From: Luidia sarsii
Lineage: Eukaryota > Echinodermata > Asteroidea > Paxillosida > Luidiidae
Assembly: GCA_949987565.1 (NCBI GenBank)
Contig: OX465111.1
Location: forward strand, 10,435,202 to 10,499,201
Length of the DNA stretch: 64,000 nucleotides
Direction: 5' to 3'
The translations under genes were made by a program, and so were the position numbers. Below, in pieces: positions 57,901 through 58,559 of this stretch (position 1 is the stretch's first letter; every line of letters begins with the position of its first letter). Under the pieces are notes generated by a model that was not told the origin of the DNA, made no database searches, and was given only the letters and a program-made list of their open reading frames with translations.

Positions 57901-58559
57901 CTTATCATACACGTTAAGAAAAAAACAACCCAAACATGGCACCACGCATTAGATATAACTCCCCATTCCACAAGGTAATCAATAGTACCGGGTACATATG
58001 ATTACTTAGATATCTCCTTCATCGTGAATAAAATCAATAACCCTACTGGACATACCACACAGACTGTACATAGATTATGCCAAAGAACCAAATATCTGCA
58101 TGCATTCAACACTGCAGACAAAAAGACTGATAAGGGTATGACAGAATGGTTTCAAATTCTGATGAAAAACTCAAAAAAATATTGTGAAGGCATGTTAGAC
58201 AAATTCAGAGAACAAGTACAGGTAGTTGTTGCTAAGAAAATGTACACAGTTTTTACCTTCAGACAAGGCTTAATGTGTAGTGGTTAACAGTGCTTTTACT
58301 CTGGATAAAAAAACTCAGAATAAAATCATCTTTAGGTGAGTTGACTGAGCAGAGAATGAAACAGGTTTGCTGTTGAAAACATTCTCGATTAATCAATGAA
58401 AAATAATTGTTACAAAAGATTCAAACTCAGTGATGTTCAGTCATTTAGTAAATGAGAGTTTAAAATAACTTACACTTGCTCAGACTTTTTACGACTGTCG
58501 TCCACCCCTTTGTGAATCGGTGACACTTGCATCTTTAGATATTTGGAGTCATCAGCCAT
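785..58559 (-). CDS. Slo2/KCNT-type sodium-activated potassium channel gene, 11 exons, 3' part outside window
   Basis: This is the span of a split gene for a Slo2 (Slack/KCNT) channel alpha subunit, a plasma-membrane tetrameric K+ channel gated by intracellular Na+ through tandem RCK domains (family knowledge). Eleven exons joined at GT-AG sites give about 402 residues with all phases compatible. The order is: N-terminal [16 protein letters not shown] segment (about residues 30-45), S1 (about 60-80), an S1-S2 loop, S2 (about 131-153), S3, an S4 almost free of positive charges as in Slo2, S5, pore with TVGYGD at 271-276, S6, and RCK1 from about residue 303. It was recognised by similarity to vertebrate KCNT1/2, for example GIQHLER before the pore, and NEFYAH and KDQDL in RCK1. 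The remaining RCK1 and RCK2 exons should lie below base 1. Introns run from about 1 to 15 kb and hold many repeats. No close vertebrate ortholog name is assigned because Slo2 duplicated within vertebrates. Confidence 0.93.
922..1932 (-). other. Intron 10 of the Slo2 gene
   Basis: The intron is about 1 kb and its central half is the TIR element at 1098-1560. Nothing else was recognised. The reading frames seen inside it overlap the element and have no family similarity. Confidence 0.8.
1098..1560 (+). mobile_element. Non-autonomous TIR element, GTTCAGACACCGTACTA family
   Basis: The left end reads GTTCAGACACCGTACTA from about 1107 and the right end is its inverted repeat (TAGTACGGTGTCTGAAC, ending about 1554), with TA at both outer edges. 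Internally there are many GTCTA/TAGAC inverted motifs. An almost full-length copy lies in the opposite orientation at 48700-49215. No transposase is encoded, so this is a MITE-like deletion derivative. The TA flanks suggest a Tc1/mariner-like target choice, but the superfamily is not established. Confidence 0.8.
1933..2097 (-). CDS. Slo2 exon 10 (post-S6 linker and start of RCK1)
   Basis: This 165-nt, phase-0 exon encodes [20 protein letters not shown], then [20 protein letters not shown] and [15 protein letters not shown]. In Slo2 channels the ERQK-GG-YS-HRA-KHVV run links S6 to the first beta strand of the RCK1 (gating-ring) domain, and DFLNEFYAH is nearly invariant. The acceptor is GCTCACCAG and the donor GTAAGA. 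Confidence 0.98.
2397..2575. mobile_element. Short palindromic MITE (CAGTGGAAC ends)
   Basis: Inverted ends read CAGTGGAACATCGCAATAACG on the left, cut here to its first 20 bases as CAGTGGAACATCGCAATAAC, and GTTATAGCAACGTTCCACTG on the right. The interior is built from repeated GTTCG(T/G)TATA motifs in both directions. A TA lies before the left end and CA after the right end, so a TA target site is likely but decayed. Similar GTTATA-rich MITEs are common in invertebrate genomes. Confidence 0.75.
3077..3131. mobile_element. Foldback-family fragment (left arm)
   Basis: This is a left arm only: AAATTTAGTGGGCCTGACG, then the TCCTAGCAGGACC and CCTTTCTCAAAGG hairpin motifs. The right arm and tail are missing. 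Confidence 0.75.
3569..4465. mobile_element. Nested or tandem cluster of GGGCCGTTTCCAC TIR elements
   Basis: Element starts are seen at about 3569 (AGGGCCATTTCCAC) and 3852 (AGGGCCGTTCCCAC). Element ends are seen at about 4302 (GGAAACGGCCCT), 4359 (GGGAACGGCCCT) and 4465 (GGAAACAGCCCT). The interiors share AATAATCGCGATT motifs and a conserved central block (TGTCCTTGAGGGTGGCCCA followed by a CACTTCCTGCCAATCAGAGC segment) with the copies at 8358, 26729, 49492 and 51261. More starts and ends than one copy needs imply insertion of copies into one another. TA commonly flanks the ends. Confidence 0.7.
4956..5161 (+). mobile_element. Foldback element, complete copy with 15-bp target duplication
   Basis: Two inverted arms (AAAATTTAGCGGGACTGACG on the left, CGTCAGGCCCACTAAATTTT on the right) enclose repeated CCTTTGAGAAAGG and TCCTGCTAGGA hairpins. 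A tail with TTAGTCAGTAAGCAGTTTGC follows. The element is flanked by the direct repeat TCAAATCTTTCCTTT at 4941-4955 and 5162-5176. This copy carries an extra arm segment in the middle (about 5008-5055). Confidence 0.85.
5206..5909. mobile_element. TTAA-flanked TIR element (piggyBac-like), CCACTTTGCGCCGGG family
   Basis: The left end is TTAA then CCACTTTGCGCCGGG. The right end is CCCGGCGCGAAGTGG then TTTA (a decayed TTAA). About 700 bp long, it lacks a transposase. A longer relative is at 28189-29249 and an internal fragment at 61610-61735. The three share GGGCCCTTTTTCGAA and a GATAATCTC-GACAAAAGCC region. TTAA target duplication is characteristic of piggyBac-type transposons; that assignment is inference. 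A (CA)n-like tract lies at about 5633-5658. Confidence 0.75.
6261..6375 (+). mobile_element. Foldback-family fragment (right arm and tail)
   Basis: The sequence runs GCCTTTGAGAAAGGTCCTGC, a GGATC hairpin end, CGTCAGGCCCTCTAACTTT and the tail TCTAGTCAGTGAGCAGTTTGC. The left arm is absent, so it is a truncated copy. Confidence 0.75.
6620..6672 (+). mobile_element. Foldback-family fragment beside pore exon
   Basis: A right-arm fragment (GCCTTTGAGAAAAGTCCTGC, then TAGGATCAAAATGTCAGGCC) lies about 75 bases downstream of the exon 9 donor, in the intron. Confidence 0.7.
6748..6931 (-). CDS. Slo2 exon 9 (pore loop, selectivity filter and S6)
   Basis: This 184-nt exon has acceptor TGTTCAG and donor GTAAGC. 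It encodes [15 protein letters not shown] (turret), the pore helix [18 protein letters not shown] with the K+ selectivity filter, then DIWPSQL and the S6 helix [31 protein letters not shown] and IWPSQL are the strongest Slo2 signatures in the window. The turret is shorter in charge content than vertebrate forms. Foldback repeat copies flank the exon on both sides, at 6620-6672 and 7042-7214. Confidence 0.99.
7042..7214 (+). mobile_element. Foldback element, complete copy near pore exon
   Basis: Left arm GTGCCTGATGTTTCAATCCT, right arm AGGAACGAAACGTCAGGCCC, and tail TTAGTCAGTGAGCAGTTTGC. The flanking direct repeat is ACCTTCATTAGACTT at 7027-7041 versus ACCTCATTAGACTT at 7215-7228 (one base different in length). 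It lies about 110 bases upstream of the exon 9 acceptor in gene orientation. Confidence 0.8.
7797..8010 (-). mobile_element. tRNA-derived SINE copy
   Basis: On the minus strand the order is a head with TGACTGGCGCCCCCACCCC, CAAAGACTAATTGACTATT, a tRNA-like part with an A box and AAGAGCACTGGTACTC, a B-box-like GGTTCAAATCCC, and the post-tRNA segment CAGTCAAAGTTTTCTTT. The same order recurs in at least seven other places in the window. It is not a functional tRNA gene, because the cloverleaf is incomplete and it is embedded in the SINE body. Confidence 0.85.
8358..8811. mobile_element. GGGCCGTTTCCAC TIR element, complete copy
   Basis: The ends are AGGGCCGTTTCCAC and GTGGGAACGGCCCT with TA at both edges. 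The interior has the AATAATCGCG and TTTGAATCGCG motifs typical of this family and a short central GTGTAGCACAG block. It is 454 bp with no transposase. This is one of the cleanest copies in the window. Confidence 0.8.
9733..10330. repeat. CpG-bearing repeat-like block, possibly a MITE
   Basis: A block of about 600 bp is richer in CpG than its surroundings, with many variants of TTCTACTGA, CAGTAGAAAC and CGGGTGT in both orientations. This resembles subterminal repeats of a DNA transposon. No convincing pair of outer ends was found. The open frames on both strands through it have no recognised similarity. Confidence 0.4.
10937..11092. mobile_element. Foldback element with TAGTGGAAAGTTTGCGG arms
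   Basis: The left arm begins TAGTGGAAAGTTTGCGGTG and the right arm ends CCGCAAACCTTCCACTA. Each arm is about 70 bases, including TTCTCTTTCAAGAAGTGTGG and GGCTCT-AGAGCC hairpins, around a short centre (about 11008-11020). Its arm GTTTGCGGTGACAC, a TGTATA, TGTGG and GGTAACTC series, is also found next to the hammerhead core at 55195-55250, so the two are related. No clear target duplication was seen. Confidence 0.75.
12212..12455. mobile_element. GGGCCAATTTCATAGAGC TIR element
   Basis: The ends are GGCCAATTTCATAGAGCCGC and AAGCGGCTCTATGAAATTGG, with CCAGG-like repeats outside. About 244 bp long, it is related to the longer elements at 24833-25378 and 38470-39410, whose ends read CCCAATTTCATGGCTCTGC. 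No coding capacity. Confidence 0.8.
12896..13043 (+). mobile_element. Foldback element near exon 8
   Basis: Arms GGGCCTGAGGTTTTGATCCT and AGGATCGAAACCTCAGGCCC surround CCTTTCTCAAAGG and CCTTTGAGAAAGG hairpins, followed by a shortened tail. AATAAAGCC flanks it at 12887-12895 and 13046-13054, consistent with a target duplication that has an indel. It lies about 100 bases beyond the exon 8 donor. Confidence 0.8.
13144..13238 (-). CDS. Slo2 exon 8 (S4-S5 linker and S5)
   Basis: This 95-nt exon lies between CCTTCAG and GTACAC. It encodes [20 protein letters not shown] and [11 protein letters not shown], ending with two bases of a Ser codon. The NDLHR motif and the S5 hydrophobic segment ending CLIFT match KCNT1/2 closely. 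The donor is a weaker GTACAC form. A foldback repeat lies about 100 bases into the downstream intron. Confidence 0.95.
13239..15363 (-). other. Intron 7 of the Slo2 gene
   Basis: This intron of about 2.1 kb contains the 102-bp minisatellite (13985-14870). At about 13870-13905 there is a sequence resembling a tRNA A box (GGTAGCTCAGATGGTA), possibly a decayed SINE head. The rest is AT-rich and unremarkable. Confidence 0.75.
13985..14870 (+). repeat. Minisatellite, about 102-bp unit, about 9 copies
   Basis: The unit contains AAGGCCAACCACAAGG, CCAAAAGGCCACTCAAGGTG, ATGGCTAAGAAGG, a G-rich GGGGAAAGG, ACAAACAAGGAGAAGATC, and AAAGGTTAGGAAGACATC. The spacing between neighbouring ATGGCTAAG motifs is 102 bp in well-preserved copies. 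Indels in the G-rich and AAGGAG parts vary the unit length. Because 102 is divisible by three, a 137-codon open frame runs through part of it (14416-14829). It lies antisense inside intron 7 and is not considered a gene. Confidence 0.9.
15364..15447 (-). CDS. Slo2 exon 7 (S4 region)
   Basis: This 84-nt exon in phase 0 has acceptor GTTGCAG and donor GTAAGT. It encodes [20 protein letters not shown] and KYLLQNMF. The FWPPLR motif and [10 protein letters not shown] run are hallmarks of Slo2 S4, which lacks the regular arginine ladder of voltage-gated channels. Only one Arg is present in the helix, consistent with weak voltage sensing in the family. Confidence 0.97.
15448..16666 (-). other. Intron 6 of the Slo2 gene
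   Basis: An AT-rich intron of 1.2 kb with no recognisable repeats or genes. It has poly-T and poly-A runs at about 16095-16180. Confidence 0.8.
16667..16741 (-). CDS. Slo2 exon 6 (S2-S3 linker and S3)
   Basis: This 75-nt exon in phase 0 lies between ATCACCAG and GTAAGT and encodes [11 protein letters not shown] followed by [14 protein letters not shown]. Slo2 family members have a Gly-Asn-Ile start and a LE(M/I)INTLPF motif at the same place. It joins exons 5 and 7 without changing frame. It is too short to stand out as an open frame and was found by searching for the missing S3 segment. Confidence 0.93.
16742..19240 (-). other. Intron 5 of the Slo2 gene
   Basis: This intron is 2.5 kb. The only recognised repeat is the inverted pair of SINE copies at 18786-18990. 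No coding signal was seen in the remainder. Confidence 0.75.
18786..18990. mobile_element. Two tRNA-SINE copies fused head to head
   Basis: A minus-strand SINE body (GACTGGACCAGGATTTGAA, a GCGTACCAGCACTCTTACC part) runs up to about 18900. It is followed directly by a plus-strand one (TTCATGTTCAAATCCTGG, CAGTCAAAGTTTTCTTTGCC) from about 18901. The heads are lost and the tRNA-like parts meet, giving an imperfect palindrome. Confidence 0.75.
19241..19349 (-). CDS. Slo2 exon 5 (transmembrane S2)
   Basis: The acceptor TTTCAG is followed by one base completing the Trp codon, then [20 protein letters not shown] and the S2 continuation [16 protein letters not shown], ending AAG with a GTAAGA donor (109 nt, ends in phase 0). 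The pattern of a Trp-Val/Glu-Arg motif, then LWAIQ, then a long hydrophobic stretch ending in a Tyr-Lys pair is diagnostic of S2 in Slo2 channels. Confidence 0.96.
19471..19705. mobile_element. Foldback-family pieces: reversed tail and right arm
   Basis: At 19471-19515 the tail is reversed (GTTGCAAACTGCTTACTGAC, then TAAAATTACG). At 19647-19705 a right arm remains (AAAAAGGTCCTGCTAGGATC, GAAACATCATCGGGCCCTCC). The piece between them is not recognisable. The tail piece is about 120 bases upstream of the exon 5 acceptor. Confidence 0.65.
20824..20995 (+). mobile_element. Foldback element, complete copy with 14-bp target duplication
   Basis: Arms AAAATTTAGTGGGCCTAACG and CGTCAGGCCCACTATATTTT enclose TCCTAGCAGGACC and GGTCCTGCTAGGA. 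The tail ends ATTTTTGTATATCAC. The direct repeat CTGCACTCTAATCT lies at 20810-20823 and 20996-21009, so this 172-bp copy shows its boundaries exactly. It has inserted into the repeat-rich left flank of the MADF-type gene. Confidence 0.9.
21400..22441 (+). CDS. MADF/SANT-like plus BESS-like DNA-binding protein, two exons (Harbinger-type accessory protein)
   Basis: Exon 1 is 21400-21957 and exon 2 is 22052-22441, joined over a 94-bp intron (donor GTAAGT, acceptor TTCTCTAG, phase 0), giving 315 residues. The start is the ATG in agcATGG. The frame is open further upstream but only with a TTG at 21346. Visible parts: acidic DNDDDDL, a nuclear localisation signal PKKRKRE at residues 70-76, then a Trp-rich domain at about 82-178 ([47 protein letters not shown]) resembling MADF/Myb-SANT proteins. 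A C-terminal [20 protein letters not shown] segment resembles a BESS motif. Such proteins serve as the second protein of Harbinger transposons or as host factors. GC content is much higher than the surroundings. It lies within and opposite to channel intron 4. Intact frame and intron suggest recent activity or domestication. Confidence 0.75.
23175..23420 (+). mobile_element. tRNA-derived SINE copy
   Basis: The head GACTGGCGCCCCCACTCCGG, linker ACCACCATCTAAGGATTGG, tRNA-like AGGAAGAGTGCTGGTACGC, B-box region AAGTTTAAATCCCGG and tail AAAGTTTTCTTTGCCATTTT are in order. A short reversed SINE tail (AAAAACTGACTGGGAACTTT) sits just before it at about 23148-23170. Confidence 0.85.
23934..23999. repeat. 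66-bp hairpin with about 25-bp arms
   Basis: The left arm AAAGGTGATCAAAGTCACGT and right arm ACGCGTGACTTTGATCACC-type complement (GCGTGACTTTGATCACCTTT on the plus strand) surround a loop around GTCTCATTGCTGGT. The arms are nearly perfect, so this may be a small MITE or a recent inverted duplication. It belongs to no family recognised elsewhere in the window. Confidence 0.8.
24019..24195 (-). mobile_element. Foldback element, complete copy with 13-bp target duplication, next to exon 4
   Basis: This copy has its tail on the left (GTTGCAAACTGCTTACTGAC in closely similar form, with TATTGCAAAC), then arms AAAATTTAGTGGGCCTGACG and CGTCAAGCCCACTAAATTTT. It is flanked by CAGATAAATACTA at 24006-24018 and 24196-24208. 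The right-hand repeat is only nine bases from the exon 4 donor GT (24217-24216). Confidence 0.9.
24218..24289 (-). CDS. Slo2 exon 4 (S1-S2 extracellular loop)
   Basis: This 72-nt exon sits between TTGTCTAG and a GTATGT donor. It encodes [15 protein letters not shown] and PASTPAST, then two bases of a Trp codon completed by exon 5. The Trp aligns with the Trp that precedes S2 in KCNT1 (in family terms an NW pair before the S2 segment), which together with the perfect phase supports the exon. The loop is Ser/Thr/Pro-rich and of low conservation, as usual for this position. A foldback repeat begins only 9 bases beyond the donor dinucleotide counted to the target-site duplication, an unusually tight insertion. 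Confidence 0.85.
24833..25378. mobile_element. GGGCCCAATTTCATGG TIR element
   Basis: The left end is GCCCAATTTCACGGCTCTGC and the right end is GCAGAGCCATGAAATTGGGC. The interior contains repeated GCTTACCGTAAGCG-like and GCGCTTA motifs near both ends. It is 546 bp with no transposase. The element at 38470-39410 is the same family with another element inserted in it. Confidence 0.8.
25640..26177. mobile_element. Degenerate GGGCCGTTTCCAC-family element
   Basis: The region contains GCGAATCGTGATTCAAAAA, a CACGTCCACACACGG motif and an end-like GTAGTGGGAAGGCAGC, all echoing this family's termini. The central part differs from the other copies. Boundaries are approximate. Confidence 0.5.
26729..27175. 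mobile_element. GGGCCGTTTCCAC TIR element, diverged ends
   Basis: The left end is AGGACATTTCCACTG and the right end is AGAGTGGAAACAGCCCTA. The interior has TAATCGCGATT, the conserved TGTCCTTGAGGGTGGCCCA and CACTTCCTGCCAATCAGAGC blocks, and TTTGAATCGCGATTCAAAT. A poly-G run lies at about 26779-26790. Confidence 0.8.
27305..27570. mobile_element. Palindromic MITE with octamer motif in its ends
   Basis: The ends AATGGACCTTTCCCATGAAA and TTTCATGGGAAAGGTCCATT are perfect inverted repeats. They continue inward through ATGCAAAT/ATTTGCAT and GCGC-rich TTGGTGGGC/GCCCACCAA. The middle is rich in CGCGC. Total 266 bp with no coding capacity. Confidence 0.85.
27700..27960 (+). pseudogene. 5'-truncated LINE remnant (end of reverse-transcriptase ORF)
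   Basis: From 27700 the frame reads [40 protein letters not shown] and HIIHECPTF, and ends at a TAG at 27931-27933. The RTG-GRF, CPCG and [11 protein letters not shown] pattern is the Cys-His end of reverse-transcriptase proteins in jockey/CR1-like non-LTR elements. The stop is followed by a short 3' UTR ending (GAA)n-like AGAAGAAGAAGATCC, the usual simple-repeat tail of such elements. Everything upstream of the last 78 codons is missing. The short frame in the opposite direction is a shadow. Confidence 0.8.
28189..29249. mobile_element. TTAA-flanked TIR element (piggyBac-like), CCACTTTGCACTGGG family
   Basis: The sequence runs TTAA then ACCACTTTGCACTGGG at the left (28189 on), and CCCAGTGCAAAGTGG then TTAA at the right (ends 29249). 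About 1.05 kb, it is related to 5206-5909 through its ends and through an internal GCCCTTTTGG-GATAAACCCTTGACAAAA region split by differences. A secondary block around 28646-28805 with repeated TAGTCCCTCGT motifs may be another insertion. No transposase frame was recognised: the 141-codon minus frame at 28589-29014 has no similarity known to me. Confidence 0.75.
29156..29181. repeat. (TG)n microsatellite
   Basis: A run of about 13 TG dinucleotides inside the TTAA-flanked element. Confidence 0.9.
30515..30840 (+). mobile_element. tRNA-derived SINE copy split by an insertion
   Basis: The head CTGGCGCCCCCACCCTGGCA, the tRNA-like GGGCTGGATAGCTCAGATAG and GAGCGCTGGTCCTG are normal. About 110 bases that are not SINE follow (30637-30745), before the body resumes at CCCGGTCAAAGTTTTCTTTG. 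The insert is an imperfect palindrome (AACCCATTGTAACTTACGAT near its left, CGCAACTTACGATGGGTT near its right). Confidence 0.8.
32831..33008. repeat. Local tandem duplication, about 85-bp unit
   Basis: The stretch AAATGACCAAGTGCATGTAA, CCATTGCTAG, CACACTGGTT and AAAAGTGAATTCTGATTG occurs twice in the same order. The second copy carries about 20 extra bases. Confidence 0.8.
35519..35568. repeat. Tandem duplication of a 25-bp unit
   Basis: Two adjacent identical copies of CTTAGTCTAAGTGACATCAT followed by AAAA(C). Confidence 0.9.
36119..36243. mobile_element. Short palindromic MITE (AAGGCCGTGTCC ends)
   Basis: The ends AAGGCCGTGTCCCAAAC and TTCGGACACGGCC are inverted, with inner AGAGCTACGGCTAG and CTAGCCGTAGCTCT arms and a small unpaired centre around CATCCCTGTGTG. 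About 125 bp. Confidence 0.75.
36841..36960. repeat. Tandem repeat spanning the exon 3 donor
   Basis: Three similar units of about 45-60 bases contain, in gene orientation, ATCA(C/T)CAAAGG(A/G)TA, a TATATAC(A/C)GTA part, a CATGGCTTCCA(C/T)AG part and the donor GTAAGC. Unit 1 is the end of coding exon 3, and units 2 and 3 lie in the intron. Confidence 0.85.
36940..37060 (-). CDS. Slo2 exon 3 (end of N-terminus and transmembrane S1)
   Basis: The exon lies between TTTCTAG and a GTAAGC donor and is 121 nt long. It encodes [20 protein letters not shown], the pre-S1 arginines and the S1 helix, followed by [18 protein letters not shown] in the extracellular S1-S2 loop. The RIRLFN motif matches Slo2 channels. 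The last part of the exon and its donor belong to a tandem repeat: very similar units follow in the intron, and one carries a second GTAAGC donor at about 36890-36895. Reading on to that second donor meets a TAA stop immediately after the first donor, so the upstream donor is the productive one. Confidence 0.95.
37263..37527. mobile_element. MITE with TTTGATCAAGGC ends
   Basis: The left end CTTTGATCAAGGCACATGCG and right end CGTGCGCCTTGATCAAAGGC are inverted repeats, extended by GATAGTCGC and GCGACTATC. The interior has a run of AAAAATT units (about 37388-37417) and an ATATAATTATAT palindrome. About 265 bp. Confidence 0.8.
38470..39410. mobile_element. GGGCCCAATTTCATGG TIR element carrying a nested insertion
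   Basis: The left end GGCCCAATTTCATGGCTCTG and right end CAGAGCCATGAAATCGGGCC define the outer element, the same family as 24833-25378. Its right part is interrupted at TTAA by the element at 39014-39385. Without the insert it would be about 565 bp. Confidence 0.85.
39014..39385. mobile_element. TTAA-inserted element (piggyBac-like), AGCCCCTACACAACAT family, nested
   Basis: The ends AGCCCCTACACAACAT and ATGTTGTGTAGGGCT are flanked by TTAA at 39010-39013 and 39386-39389. The uninterrupted family member at 25350-25356 reads CATTAAGC at this place, confirming a TTAA duplication on insertion. It is 372 bp with conserved blocks TTTCGCGAAACAAATGAAG and TAGTTTACGTCTCACCGAGA and no transposase. Related copies are at 42518-42884 and 50981-51190. 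Confidence 0.88.
41205..41285 (+). mobile_element. Foldback-family copy, diverged, no tail
   Basis: Arms CCTTGACGTATCGACCCTGG and TCCTGCTAGGATCAATATAT surround CCTTCCTCCAAGGCAGAGAG. The tail is missing. Confidence 0.65.
42518..42884. mobile_element. AGCCCCTACACAACAT family element, full length
   Basis: The ends AGCCCCTACACAACATTGG and CCAATGTTGAGTAGGGGCT, with the internal blocks reversed relative to 39014-39385, indicate the opposite orientation. The outer TTAA sites are decayed (CAAA and TTTT-TAA). Confidence 0.85.
42995..43160 (+). mobile_element. tRNA-derived SINE, 5'-truncated
   Basis: It begins in the tRNA-like part (GATCGGAAGAGTGCTGGTGC) and continues through GAGGTCTCAGGTTCAAATCC, CCAGTCAATGTTTTCTTTGC and the tail AGTTCCCAGCCAGTTTTTCA. 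The head is missing. Confidence 0.8.
43619..43685. repeat. 22-bp tandem repeat, about 3 copies
   Basis: Three consecutive units of GACGGGTACATCCGACATG, followed by a partial unit, lie about 70 bases from the exon 2 donor. A run of G residues follows at about 43705-43716. Confidence 0.9.
43755..43834 (-). CDS. Slo2 exon 2 (conserved N-terminal segment)
   Basis: The acceptor TTCTTCAG is followed by one base and 26 codons encoding [16 protein letters not shown], then [10 protein letters not shown], ending in a GTAAGT donor. This matches the strongly conserved pre-S1 segment of KCNT1/2 ([25 protein letters not shown] in family terms, with conservative changes). It starts in phase 2 and ends with one spare base, joining exon 3 as a Ser codon. 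A second copy of the acceptor region lies 97 bp upstream in the intron (exon start would be 43931). It would shift the frame, so the proximal acceptor is chosen. Confidence 0.95.
43837..44030. repeat. Tandem duplication of about 97 bp including the exon 2 acceptor tract
   Basis: ACCCTGAAGAAAAATTAGAA and ACCCTGAAGAAAATGAGAAA start two similar blocks that continue with TTTGTAAATCTGTGTACAAT or TTGGTAAACATGTGTGCAAT, then CAGTAAATTT. In gene orientation each ends with a pyrimidine-rich tract and AG followed by GGT. Confidence 0.85.
45930..46135 (+). mobile_element. tRNA-derived SINE copy
   Basis: The linker GATGGCCATTCCGTTATCTA, GGGCTGGATACATGTAGCTG (with a small insertion in the A box), AAGAGCGCTGGTACGC, B-box-like GGATTCAAGTCC and tail CAAAGCTCCCAGTCAGTCCT are in order. 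Confidence 0.8.
46150..46671. mobile_element. TTAA-flanked TIR element, GCCGCGTTTCCACTGGACT family
   Basis: The ends AGCCGCGTTTCCACTGGACT and AGTCCAGTGGAAACGCGGC are flanked by TTAA at 46146-46149 and 46672-46675. The interior consists of many GGTTACTTT, GGTTAAA and AGTCCAGTGGAAAC motifs in both directions. A diverged fragment seems present at about 50170-50280. No transposase. The TTAA flanks suggest piggyBac-type mobilisation. Confidence 0.8.
48700..49215 (-). mobile_element. GTTCAGACACCGTACTA family element, opposite orientation
   Basis: It starts GGCTATGTTCAGACACCGTA and ends GTGTCTGAACGACCCC, mirroring 1098-1560 almost throughout, including the internal TAATGCGTCCGCTCGTCTGC stretch. It has about 50 extra bases. 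Confidence 0.85.
49492..49863. mobile_element. GGGCCGTTTCCAC TIR element, shortened centre
   Basis: The left end is TAGGGTTATCCCCACTACGG and the right end is GTGCAGTGGAAACGGCCCTA. The interior has AAATCGCGATTCAAAAA and CACTTCCTGTCAATCAGAGC. Confidence 0.8.
50981..51190. mobile_element. AGCCCCTACACAACAT family fragment
   Basis: Only one half remains: TTTGTTTCGCGAAAATGCAG, then ACAACATTTTAGGAAGAAAT and ATTTCAGTGTGAGGTTTCTA, ending ACCAATGTTGTGTAGGGGC. Confidence 0.8.
51261..51732. mobile_element. GGGCCGTTTCCAC TIR element, diverged ends
   Basis: The left end is AGGCCTATTTCCAGTGTCC and the right end is GGGACAGTGGAAACACCCCT. The interior has TAATCGCAATTTGAATTGTG and the conserved TGTCCTTGAGGGTGGCCCA block. 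Confidence 0.75.
51985..52185 (-). mobile_element. tRNA-derived SINE copy
   Basis: The reverse complement shows the usual order. On the plus strand: TTTTGACTGGACCGGGACTT, GAGACCTCTGGATTAATGTA, CAGTGCTCTTACATCTGAGC, TATCCGGCCCTTAGATGGTG, CAGTCTTTGCCGGGG and GGGCGCCAGTCAGAAGCAAT. A run of G residues lies in the head. Confidence 0.85.
52611..54722. repeat. Large minisatellite, 21-bp unit, about 100 copies, higher-order structure
   Basis: The unit is ATGACCAGGGGCATCGTGGA plus one base, with common variants ATCATG, ACCGTG, GTGCAA and GTGTGGAAATG (+3 bases). Rare variants recur in the same order at an offset of about 0.87-0.91 kb, for example GTGAAAATGGCC at about 53267 and 54136, and CCAGGCGCATCATGTGG at about 53402 and 54312. 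So a block of some 40 units was duplicated. Because the unit is seven codons, open frames run through it on both strands (up to 280 codons). These are repeat artefacts. Confidence 0.97.
55103..55423 (-). mobile_element. Retroposon-like element with hammerhead-ribozyme core, copy 1
   Basis: This copy of 321 bp is almost identical to 56553-56849, except for 24 bases (about 55298-55321) absent from the second copy. On the minus strand it contains CTGATGA, a 6-bp stem (GGCCAG with CTGGTC around AGCATA), then GAAACGTC: the conserved hammerhead order. No target duplication was seen for this copy. Short minus-strand frames such as the one at 54971-55372 cross it but show no protein similarity known to me. 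Penelope-like elements and retrozymes are the usual carriers of such motifs. Confidence 0.75.
55252..55285 (-). ncRNA. Hammerhead ribozyme-like core, copy 1
   Basis: Read on the minus strand: CTGATGA at 55285-55279, C, stem II GGCCAG-AGCATA-CTGGTC (one G-T pair), GAAA, then CGTC ending at 55252. All invariant core residues (CUGANGA, GAAA, and U-H before the cleavage site) are present. Stem III would be only the self-complementary ACGT, as in minimal metazoan hammerheads that work as dimers. Stem I starts with CTC pairing GAG and then becomes irregular. Activity is not shown. Confidence 0.65.
56553..56849 (-). mobile_element. Retroposon-like element with hammerhead core, copy 2, 10-bp target duplication
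   Basis: The 297-bp copy is flanked by TTAGGCCAAA at 56547-56556 and 56851-56860, which fixes its limits to within the repeat. It differs from copy 1 at few positions plus one 24-bp gap. Target duplication by a short direct repeat rather than a fixed 2-8 bp site suggests retroposition. Confidence 0.8.
56702..56735 (-). ncRNA. Hammerhead ribozyme-like core, copy 2
   Basis: It has the same core as copy 1 (CTGATGA, TGGCCAGAGCATACTGGTC, GAAACGTC). The single change lies next to the core at the base of stem II. Preservation of all catalytic positions in both copies is the main support. Confidence 0.65.
57163..57290 (+). mobile_element. Decayed foldback-family copy
   Basis: ACAGTTAGGAGGACTTGACC, CCTTTCTCAAAGGCAGAATT and CTGCCTTAGAATCCTCCTAA form arms. 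The tail keeps TTCAGTAAGCAGTCTGCTAT. Confidence 0.6.
58474..58559 (-). CDS. Slo2 exon 1 (candidate first coding exon)
   Basis: Reading leftward from an ATG at 58559 in a good context (aagATGG) gives 28 codons beginning [18 protein letters not shown] and rich in Lys and Asp, then two bases before a GTAAGT donor at 58473. The phase matches the next exon, whose first base completes a Val codon just before VRVEFF. The position fits the variable cytoplasmic N-terminus of Slo2 proteins, which is poorly conserved, so sequence similarity gives little support. An additional small exon between this one and exon 2, or an alternative first exon, remains possible. No spliced 5' UTR or core promoter could be recognised upstream. 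Confidence 0.6.

Larger units (their letters stand above)
43835..58473 (-). other. Intron 1 of the Slo2 gene
   Basis: The longest intron (14.6 kb). It holds a duplicated acceptor region (43837-44030), a SINE (45930-46135), TIR elements (46150-46671, 48700-49215, 49492-49863, 50981-51190, 51261-51732), a SINE (51985-52185), the large 21-bp minisatellite (52611-54722), the hammerhead-bearing element pair (55103-55423, 56553-56849) and a decayed foldback (57163-57290). Stretches at 44100-45900, 46700-48690 and 57300-58470 are AT-rich with many ACATGTAC motifs and no recognised gene. Confidence 0.7.
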